DNA of 11,867 nt from Bacillota bacterium (GTDB lineage Bacteria; Bacillota_G; SHA-98; UBA4971). Positions 5,744 to 11,867 of the stretch are shown here, piece after piece. The position numbers were made by a program, and so were the translations under genes. The stretch's first letter is position 1, and the number at the start of each line of letters is the position of its first letter. The stretch covers positions 1 to 11,867 of the forward strand of contig JAAZEW010000160.1 in the NCBI GenBank assembly GCA_012512055.1, in the 5' to 3' direction. A model generated the notes under the pieces. That model was not told where the DNA came from and searched no databases. It saw only the letters and a list, made by a program, of their open reading frames with translations.

Positions 5744-7020
5744 GTCTATTGGTACTAGTGTTTGCAGGATTGTTGTTGCTCAGTGTCCCTATTGCCTTTG
5801 TCGTAGGCCTTTCTTCACTGGCGCAATTACTCGCCTTAGGGTTGCCTCTGCAACTCATCCCTTTGCAGATGGTTGACGGAGTCAATAGTGTTACGTTATT
5901 GACCATCCCCTTGTTTGTTATGACCGGGGAGATTATGTCCCATTCCGGACTAATGGATGCAGTGGTCGAGTTCGCAGATCTACTGGTAGGACGGTTTCGG
6001 GGCGGACTCGCTCACGTGAACGTCCTTGGCAGCACATTCTTTGCGGGGATGGCAGGATCAGCGGTAGCAGACATATCAGGCCTGGGCTCGCTGGAAATTG
6101 ACATGATGAGCAAGGCAGGTTATAAGAGAAGTTATGCTGCTGCGCTGACAGCCTCTTCTTCCATCCAAAGCCCAATCATTCCGCCCAGCATCTTAACGGT
6201 GATGTATGCGGCTGCTGTCAGTGGCGTCTCTACAGGCGGATTATTCGCAGGAGGTTTCATCCCGGGGTTTACCATCGCCCTTGCAAATATGGTTATTGTG
6301 GCCATGAAGGCCAAGAGGGAAAACCATCCATGTCGGGAAACAAAGATCCCGTTTAAGGATGCAGTTGGGATTACGCTCAATTCCATACCGGCGATGTTGG
6401 TCCCCATCATCATTCTCGGCGGAATCTTCGGCGGTGTATTCACCACCACTGAGGCGTCAGGAATCGCAGTGCTATACGCCCTTATTCTGACACTTTTCAT
6501 CTACAAAACACTGAAGTTCTCAGATTTACCGGCACTTTTTCTCAAGTGCGCCAAGACTTCCACTATTGTCTTGTTTATCATTGCCGGTGCCCAGGTGCTG
6601 GGTTATATTTTTGCCGTTATGAGGGTACCGACCATGATCACGAATTTCCTGGTTTCGTTCACGACTAACAAATGGGTGGCAATTACCCTTGTTAACGTCT
6701 TGCTCTTGATAATCGGGACTTTTATGGATGCCGGGACCTCAATCATCCTTTTCTGTCCGATCTTTGCCCCGGTGCTCATCAGTTTCGGTTTTCATCCTAT
6801 TCATGCGGCACTCGTGATGGTTGTAGCCATCTGTGTAGGCTTGATTACTCCTCCGGTGGGGGTCGCTCTCTTTACCGCCTCTGCAGTCTCCGGCGTGAAA
6901 TTGGAAGAGGTAATCAAAGAGTGCGTACCTTTCATTATCGTCAGTGTAGTGGCGCTACTGATTATTACCTATATACCGGAGCTGGTCTTATTTGTGCCAC
7001 GATTGCTCGGTTACGCCTAG
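5740..7020 (+). CDS. dctM: TRAP transporter large membrane subunit, DctM family
   Basis: The protein has 426 residues, the normal length for DctM, with about a dozen hydrophobic segments and re-entrant hairpins. Recognised motifs are GMAGSAVADISGLGSL (103-118), SPIIPPS (144-150), the GTFMDAGTSIILFCPIFAPV region (326-345) and ITPPVGVALF (369-378). The Gly-Ser and TPP re-entrant loops line the sodium and substrate path in the IT superfamily. It translocates the DctP-delivered acid with sodium. The start overlaps the dctQ stop (ATGA), and the ribosome-binding site GAAGGAGGGAGAGG lies inside dctQ. A 66-base gap with no strong terminator follows, so read-through into the enzyme genes is expected. 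Confidence 0.94.
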   Translation: MSLLVLVFAGLLLLSVPIAFVVGLSSLAQLLALGLPLQLIPLQMVDGVNSVTLLTIPLFVMTGEIMSHSGLMDAVVEFADLLVGRFRGGLAHVNVLGSTFFAGMAGSAVADISGLGSLEIDMMSKAGYKRSYAAALTASSSIQSPIIPPSILTVMYAAAVSGVSTGGLFAGGFIPGFTIALANMVIVAMKAKRENHPCRETKIPFKDAVGITLNSIPAMLVPIIILGGIFGGVFTTTEASGIAVLYALILTLFIYKTLKFSDLPALFLKCAKTSTIVLFIIAGAQVLGYIFAVMRVPTMITNFLVSFTTNKWVAITLVNVLLLIIGTFMDAGTSIILFCPIFAPVLISFGFHPIHAALVMVVAICVGLITPPVGVALFTASAVSGVKLEEVIKECVPFIIVSVVALLIITYIPELVLFVPRLLGYA

Positions 7021-7086
7021 GGCAGTGGGCAGTGACATGATATCTACCTCATTAATCAGCTTTTGCCGTAGAAACTAGGTGGTAGA

Positions 7087-8376
7087 ATGGCAATTATCGA
7101 AGGTGGACTGGAAATACAGTTCCCTCACATGGTCAAAGTTAAACAGAATCTTACAAGTTGCAAATTGCCTGCAGTCGCTGACGTCCTTCGTAAGCAATTG
7201 TCAGAGACTCAGATCAGAAGAAGAATTCGACCTGGAATGTCGGTGGCGGTTGGCGTTGGAAGCCGAGGGATTACTAACTTACTTATCCTAGTGAAAACAA
7301 CAGTGGAAAAACTAAAGGAGTACGGCGCCAACCCCTTTATTGTGCCTGCCATGGGCAGTCACGGAGAGGCCGACCCTGAGGGGCAGCGACAGATTCTAGA
7401 GGCATACGGTATCACTGAGGAAAGCCTGGGTGTTCCTGTCTTATCCTCCCTCGATGTGGTGGAGCTGGCCCGGACACCCGACGGAGTACCGGTGTACTTT
7501 GACAAACTTGCCTTTTGCGCTGATGGGGTAGTCCCTGTGAACAGGGTGAAATTCCATACCCACTTCCGTGGGGAAGTGGAAAGCGGCCTCCTCAAGATGT
7601 TAGTCATCGGCTTTGGCAAACATAAAGGCGCTACTGCTGTTCATGCTTGTGGTTTCCATAATTTCCATCGCCTAATACCTGAGATAGGCGCCATTATCCT
7701 GGAAAAGGTGCCAGTGCTGTTTGGAGTGGCATCCATAGAAGACGCCTTTGACCAGACAGCGGAAGTGGCAGTCATCGAACCGGGGCAATTCCTAACTCAA
7801 GAAAAGAGGATGTTGCGAAGGGCCAAGGAAATCATGGCCAGACTCCGGATTTCGCCGATTGATCTGCTTATTGTGGACGAGATTGGAAAAGACATCAGCG
7901 GTGCCGGGTTTGATCCGAATATCGTTGACCGTTTCCCGGGCAAGGGCGGAAACGATCTTGTTACTCCGACGATACATAAGGTACTCGTCTTAAGCCTGAC
8001 CGAAAAAACACATGGAAACGCTTGCGGACTTGGGTATGCTGACATAACTGTCAGAAGCGTAGTGGAGAAAATCAACCGGGCGGCAACTTATACCAATGCA
8101 GTGACCGCTGCCTCTCCTGAAGAAGACATAGATGCGGCGAAGATCCCTTTGTTCCTTGATACTGACAGGGAAGCAGTAGCCCTGGGAATCAGGCTCACCA
8201 ACAGAACCGATCCGGAGAAGGCACGGGTTGTGAGAATAAAAAACACTCTGCAACTGGAAGAGATCATGATTTCAGAGTCTCTGATAGGTGAGGCGGTAGC
8301 AAGCAACTGCCAAATAATCAGCCCTTTGATAGGCATGAGATTCGACAGTCAGGGTAAGATAGAGCCTTTTCTCTGA
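7087..8376 (+). CDS. LarA-like (DUF2088) nickel-racemase-family protein
   Basis: The protein has 429 residues from ATG 7087, just after AGGTGG (spacing 4, rather short). The N-terminal half matches the lactate-racemase LarA/DUF2088 fold: GVGSRGI (57-63), PAMGSHGEAD (87-96) and VKFHTHFRGEVESGLLK (154-170). Candidate counterparts of LarA's nickel and pincer-cofactor ligands are H92, H157 or H159, K170 and a His in 186-194, but the GFSGGRK signature of LarA is not kept. The second half has a motif IVDEIGKDISGAGFD (262-276). LarA enzymes racemise or epimerise alpha-hydroxy acids by hydride transfer through a nickel-pincer nucleotide. Here it may epimerise the imported hydroxy acid. No larB, larC or larE cofactor gene is in the window. 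Fold membership is firm, activity uncertain. Confidence 0.75.
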   Translation: MAIIEGGLEIQFPHMVKVKQNLTSCKLPAVADVLRKQLSETQIRRRIRPGMSVAVGVGSRGITNLLILVKTTVEKLKEYGANPFIVPAMGSHGEADPEGQRQILEAYGITEESLGVPVLSSLDVVELARTPDGVPVYFDKLAFCADGVVPVNRVKFHTHFRGEVESGLLKMLVIGFGKHKGATAVHACGFHNFHRLIPEIGAIILEKVPVLFGVASIEDAFDQTAEVAVIEPGQFLTQEKRMLRRAKEIMARLRISPIDLLIVDEIGKDISGAGFDPNIVDRFPGKGGNDLVTPTIHKVLVLSLTEKTHGNACGLGYADITVRSVVEKINRAATYTNAVTAASPEEDIDAAKIPLFLDTDREAVALGIRLTNRTDPEKARVVRIKNTLQLEEIMISESLIGEAVASNCQIISPLIGMRFDSQGKIEPFL

Positions 8377-8503
8377 ATCATGTACATAAGAGACGATTTC
8401 GGCTTTCCGACGTCCAAAAGATGAACATCGGATAACAGTGGTTAGTACATACCCACACGGGTGCTGAGCAACAACTATGACCATGAAGGAGGATGCGGAG
8501 TCA

Positions 8504-9709
8504 ATGAGAACGATCAAAATCGGGTTAGTTGGAAGTGGTTTTGTTACTCATTTGCACTTGAACGCGTTTCGACAGGTGATAGGGATACCTGTGGAGATAG
8601 TTGCAGTTGCGTCTCTGGATGATGTCGAAAAGTATGCCAAAGAGCACAATATTCCTAAATACTATGAGGACTACCACAGAGTGTTGGATGATGAAGAAAT
8701 CGATATAATTGATGTCTGTGTTCCCAATGTCCTTCACAAGCAGGTGTGTGTAGAGAGCGCTGAAGCAGGTAAACACATCATTTGCGAAAAGCCGTTGACA
8801 GGGTATTTTGGAGAGAATCTCGACGATAGAACAGAGCGCGTCGGCAAAGTCTCCAGGCTTGAGATGTATAGGAATGCTGTCAGAAATGCAGATGAGATCA
8901 TGGAGGCAGTAACAAGAAACAATGTTAAACTCTGTTATGCTGAGGATTTTGTCTATGCCCCGCCTGTAGTTAAGGCAAAGAGGCTCCTTAAAGTCGCCGG
9001 GGGAACGATCCTGGAACTACGCTCGGAAGAAAGCCACAGTGGCTCACATGCGGCTTACTCTCGTGAATGGAGACTGTCAGGCGGAGGTTCTCTGCTGAGA
9101 CTGGGTTCCCATCCGCTTGGGCTGGTAATCCATATGAAGAACTTTGAAGGTATGATTAGAGACGGGAAACCCATTAGGGTGAAGTCGGTTACCGCAGAAG
9201 TGGGAAATCTGACTCATCTCCCCTCTTTCCAAGAGGAAAAGAAGAAATGGATGGTTGACCGGTGGAAGGACGTTGAGGACTGGGCAGCGGTCTTCCTCAC
9301 CTTTGAGGATGGAACCAAAGGAGTGGTATTCTCAAATGACATTACCCTGGGAGGAATAGTCAACACCCTCGAAGTCTACTCATCCAATACCGTAATTAAG
9401 GTCGACATGGCAGCCAACGATGCTATCAAGGCCTATGCCCCTTCTCCGGAGATATTCGGAGACGAATACATATCAGAGAAGATCGAAACCAAGGCGGGAT
9501 GGACTTTCCCCTCACCTGATGAAGACTGGATGCGCGGATATCCACAAGAGATGCAGGATTTCGTGGAAGCTGTCTACTATGATCGCGATCCGGTCTCTGA
9601 CGGGGAACTGGGAAGGCAAGTGGTAGAGGTTACCTATGCAGCCTATCTCTCTGCTGAGGAAGGTCGCAGGATTGACCTGGACGAGTTGGACAAGAGGATA
9701 GGAAGATAG
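8504..9709 (+). CDS. Gfo/Idh/MocA-family NAD(P)-dependent oxidoreductase
   Basis: The protein has 401 residues. The start chosen is ATG 8504 ([13 protein letters not shown]), 11 bases after AAGGAGG (8486-8492); an ATG at 8477 would place that site inside the gene and add an atypical tail. A Rossmann fold is at residues 3-20 ([12 protein letters not shown]), and the family CEKPL motif is at 94-98 with catalytic-type K96. A stretch of about 22 charged residues (101-122) follows directly and is unusual. The canonical GGGxLxDxGxHxxD motif reads [14 protein letters not shown] (193-206): H203 remains but the two Asp positions are Arg and Gly. Members oxidise or epimerise sugars, inositols and sugar acids. 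It sits between the LarA-like protein and the zinc dehydrogenase, 29 bases before the latter, so a shared pathway is likely; substrate unknown. Confidence 0.85.
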   Translation: MRTIKIGLVGSGFVTHLHLNAFRQVIGIPVEIVAVASLDDVEKYAKEHNIPKYYEDYHRVLDDEEIDIIDVCVPNVLHKQVCVESAEAGKHIICEKPLTGYFGENLDDRTERVGKVSRLEMYRNAVRNADEIMEAVTRNNVKLCYAEDFVYAPPVVKAKRLLKVAGGTILELRSEESHSGSHAAYSREWRLSGGGSLLRLGSHPLGLVIHMKNFEGMIRDGKPIRVKSVTAEVGNLTHLPSFQEEKKKWMVDRWKDVEDWAAVFLTFEDGTKGVVFSNDITLGGIVNTLEVYSSNTVIKVDMAANDAIKAYAPSPEIFGDEYISEKIETKAGWTFPSPDEDWMRGYPQEMQDFVEAVYYDRDPVSDGELGRQVVEVTYAAYLSAEEGRRIDLDELDKRIGR

Positions 9710-9738
9710 GGATACAACTCAAAAAGGAGGCAGAGAAG

Positions 9739-10785
9739 ATGAAAATGAAAGCCGCCGTCAAGGTTGATGAACGAGCAGAATACACAATGCAGGAAATTGA
9801 GATTCCAAAGATCAAACCCGATGAAGCCTTGATAAAGGTGAAAACAGCAGGCCTTTGCGGAACCGATGTAGCCATAAGGAATAACACATTCATGGGGCGG
9901 CATGGCAGAGTGAAGACCCCGATCATCGCCGGGCATGAATTCTGCGGTGAAATTGTGGAAGTCGGAACCAAGGTCAGCAAATTCAAGGTAGGCGACCGGG
10001 TGACCAGCAGCACCATTAGGGGATGTGGAGAGTGTTATGCCTGCAAGATAGGAATCTTTAACAGGTGCAGGTACTGGATTCATCTAGGAATTGACATTCC
10101 CGGCTGTTTTGCAGAATACGTTGCTGTCCCGGAAGAGATCCTCTTTTCAGTACCTGACTTCGTTTCAGACGAAGAAGTGTCAGTATTAGAACCTGTCACC
10201 ACTGCAGTGAGAGCTTTCAGGACCAACCACGTGCCTCCCGGCAGTTTCACAGTAATCTTAGGGCCGGGCCCCTTCGGATTATACATCCTGCAAGCCGCCA
10301 AATTGACCGGCCCCAAGAGACTGATTATGATTGGGTTGAGCACAGACAAGGATAGGTTGAAGCTCGCCAAGAACCTGGGAGCGGACGAGGTAATCATGGG
10401 CGACCTGGAAGATCCGGTTCAGAAAATCCTGGAGATGACTGCAGGTTGGGGAGCTGACCTGGTAGTCGAAGCCACAGGTAAGGTGGAAGCAGTTACGCAG
10501 GCCTTGGAGATTACCAGCCCCGGAGGCCTTTTCCTAATGGGTGGAAGTGGGTTTGGCGGTCAAGAGGTGCGATTCAAGCCCTGGAATGTAGTGCGCGATG
10601 AGAAACGAATGAAAGGCTTGCAGGGCTTCACATGGCCTGATTACCTGCTGGCTCTGGATCTATACAAAGCCGGGTCTATTAAAGTGAAACCTATGATCAG
10701 CCATATTCTTCCCCTGGAAGATATCAACCGTGCCTGTTCTCTGGTGGAGAAGAAAGAAGCGCTTAAAATAGTCCTCATACCGTAG
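9739..10785 (+). CDS. Zinc-dependent medium-chain alcohol/polyol dehydrogenase
   Basis: The protein has 348 residues from ATG 9739, eight bases after AAGGAGG. It belongs to the MDR (sorbitol/threonine dehydrogenase-like) superfamily. Likely catalytic-zinc ligands are C40 in LCGTD, H66 and E67 in AGHEF, and E151 in LEPV. The structural zinc site is complete: C96, C99, C102 and C110 in [16 protein letters not shown]. The nucleotide-binding loop is GPGPFG (175-180), and the [18 protein letters not shown] stretch (199-216) is typical of this subgroup. It should oxidise a secondary alcohol of a polyol or sugar acid to a ketone with NAD(P)+ in the cytoplasm. It is intact and of family length, follows the Gfo/Idh gene and precedes the regulator by 30 bases. 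Confidence 0.92.
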   Translation: MKMKAAVKVDERAEYTMQEIEIPKIKPDEALIKVKTAGLCGTDVAIRNNTFMGRHGRVKTPIIAGHEFCGEIVEVGTKVSKFKVGDRVTSSTIRGCGECYACKIGIFNRCRYWIHLGIDIPGCFAEYVAVPEEILFSVPDFVSDEEVSVLEPVTTAVRAFRTNHVPPGSFTVILGPGPFGLYILQAAKLTGPKRLIMIGLSTDKDRLKLAKNLGADEVIMGDLEDPVQKILEMTAGWGADLVVEATGKVEAVTQALEITSPGGLFLMGGSGFGGQEVRFKPWNVVRDEKRMKGLQGFTWPDYLLALDLYKAGSIKVKPMISHILPLEDINRACSLVEKKEALKIVLIP

Positions 10786-10789
10786 TAGG

Positions 10790-10812
10790 CTCACTATTTC
10801 ACGTGAGGTGAT
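10790..10812 (+). promoter_or_regulatory. Short hairpin over the rpiR-family ribosome-binding site
   Basis: CTCAC (10790-10794) can pair with GTGAG (10803-10807), whose last bases begin the GAGGTGAT ribosome-binding site (10805-10812). The 8-bp palindrome TCACGTGA (10799-10806) overlaps it. The stem is only five pairs, so mild translational damping or chance are both possible. Confidence 0.3.
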
Positions 10813-10815
10813 GCT

Positions 10816-11667
10816 ATGCATAAGGGAATTTCAGTTCTGGAGAAGATCCGAGAAGGACGACATGCTTTCAGACAGTCCGAACAGCGGGTGGGGGAGTATA
10901 TACTCACCCATCCCAGGGAAGTAATCAATCTGCCCATAACCGAGCTGGCGGAGGCAATAGGGGTAAGCGAGGCAACGATTGTCCGGATGTGCAAGAAAAT
11001 CGGGCTTCGTGGTTTTCATGATTTGAAGATTAGCCTGGCATCGGAGAATGTCCAACCCCTGCAAACAGTCCATGAACAGATTCAAGAAGGTGACGACATT
11101 GAATCCATCACAAAGAAAGTCTTTACCGCCAATATTCAGGCGATGAATTCTACGCTCAATGTCTTACCTATGCGGGATTTGAATCGGGCTGTGGATGCCC
11201 TTTCTAAAGCAAGACAGATTCACTTCTACGGTGTTGGAGGCTCAGGCTCCATTGCTCAAGACGCAGCTCACAAATTCATGAAAACCGGCAAACCGGTTGC
11301 GGCATACAGCGACACGCATATGCAGGTCATGGCTGCTTCTCTCCTTGAAAAAGGCGATGTCGTAGTCGGGATCTCTCATTCCGGGAGTAGCCGTGATATC
11401 ATTGAAGCTTTGGAGCTGGCTCGGGAGAAAGGGGCAACTACTATCGGCCTTACCCACTATGCTAAGTCACCCATTGACAAGGTACTTGACATAAAACTGT
11501 GCACCGCATCTAATGAAACTTTCTATCGCACTGAAAGCACATCATCACGTATAGCTCAGTTATCCATAATCGACGCTCTGTTCATTGGAGTTTCTTTGCG
11601 CGATCCGCAAAAAGCAATTGAGAATATCAAACTGACAAGGGAGGCAATAACTCCTAAGCGGTTCTAG
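10816..11667 (+). CDS. RpiR-family transcriptional regulator (HTH plus SIS domain)
   Basis: The protein has 283 residues from ATG 10816, preceded by GAGGTGAT (10805-10812). The N-terminal HTH_6 domain spans about 1-77; ITELAEAIGVSEATIVRMCK (41-60) is the recognition region, followed by the family's GLRGFHDLKI. The SIS sugar-phosphate-binding domain covers about 120-260, with YGVGGSGSIAQDAAHKF (138-154) and ISHSGSSRD (186-194). The Ser-rich loops bind phosphosugar effectors in known members. It most likely controls this operon, perhaps through the inverted repeats upstream of dctP. Its location inside the operon suggests autoregulation. The SIS domain hints that a phosphorylated intermediate is the signal, though no kinase is seen in the window. 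Domain calls are firm; target and effector are inferred. Confidence 0.92.
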   Translation: MHKGISVLEKIREGRHAFRQSEQRVGEYILTHPREVINLPITELAEAIGVSEATIVRMCKKIGLRGFHDLKISLASENVQPLQTVHEQIQEGDDIESITKKVFTANIQAMNSTLNVLPMRDLNRAVDALSKARQIHFYGVGGSGSIAQDAAHKFMKTGKPVAAYSDTHMQVMAASLLEKGDVVVGISHSGSSRDIIEALELAREKGATTIGLTHYAKSPIDKVLDIKLCTASNETFYRTESTSSRIAQLSIIDALFIGVSLRDPQKAIENIKLTREAITPKRF

Positions 11668-11709
11668 CTAATTTCCATTAACATTGATTGCAGCAAGGGG
11701 GTCCACAAG

Positions 11710-11867
11710 GTGAATCGTAGAGTCCTGATTACCCCGCGGACGTTTGGAAAGACAGATCCCATACCGGTTGCTCTTTTAAGAAAAGCCGGTTATGAGCCGG
11801 TCTTCAATCCATTCGAGAGGCCGCTTACACAAGATGAGATTATCCCTCTTATCAGAGAAACAGACGG
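11710..11867 (+). CDS. D-2-hydroxyacid dehydrogenase (phosphoglycerate dehydrogenase type), 5' part only
   Basis: The gene starts at GTG 11710, seven bases after AAGGGGGT (11695-11702), and runs off the window after 52 codons. The visible N-terminus reads NRRVLITPRTFGKTDPIPVA, then RKAGYEPVFNPFERPLTQDE, and ends IIPLIRETD. This matches the opening substrate-domain strands of D-3-phosphoglycerate dehydrogenase-like 2-hydroxyacid dehydrogenases. The NAD-binding domain and catalytic Arg, Glu and His lie outside. Such enzymes interconvert 2-keto and D-2-hydroxy acids. It follows the regulator by 42 bases in the same direction, so it probably belongs to the catabolic operon rather than to serine synthesis. 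Confidence 0.8.
   Translation, partial: MNRRVLITPRTFGKTDPIPVALLRKAGYEPVFNPFERPLTQDEIIPLIRETD

Overview
The window looks like chromosomal DNA of a bacterium of the Bacillota (Firmicutes) type. Nearly every gene has a strong purine-rich ribosome-binding site (one reads AGGAGGTGATCC), GTG starts are common, and several proteins resemble Bacillota families. The first gene, however, appears to encode an outer-membrane beta-barrel ending in phenylalanine. That would fit a diderm Bacillota lineage better than a classical Gram-positive. The lineage is an inference from gene style only.

Left part (1-3760) is a mixed accessory region. It holds a secreted, probably outer-membrane, acidic protein with a structured leader (1-1302), and a 400-base non-coding stretch with hairpins. 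Next come a promoter driving a truncated MNT-type nucleotidyltransferase and a secreted FG-GAP/VCBS-like protein (1720-2897). Last is a convergent vapBC-type toxin-antitoxin pair on the minus strand (2929-3646), whose promoter overlaps a perfect palindrome.

Right part (about 3761-11867) is one long plus-strand catabolic cluster. A leader rich in CCAAT/ATTGG half-sites precedes a complete DctP-Q-M TRAP transporter. A LarA-like (DUF2088) nickel-racemase homologue, a Gfo/Idh/MocA oxidoreductase, a zinc-dependent medium-chain dehydrogenase and an RpiR-family (HTH plus SIS) regulator follow. The window ends inside a D-2-hydroxyacid dehydrogenase of the phosphoglycerate-dehydrogenase type.

A coherent reading is uptake of an organic or sugar acid by the TRAP system. 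Epimerisation or oxidation would follow through the LarA-like protein and the dehydrogenases, with the RpiR protein sensing a (probably phosphorylated) intermediate. I do not recognise this exact gene set as a characterised pathway, and the substrate cannot be read from the sequence. It is the best candidate for something undescribed here. No CRISPR array, rRNA, tRNA or intact insertion sequence was seen.
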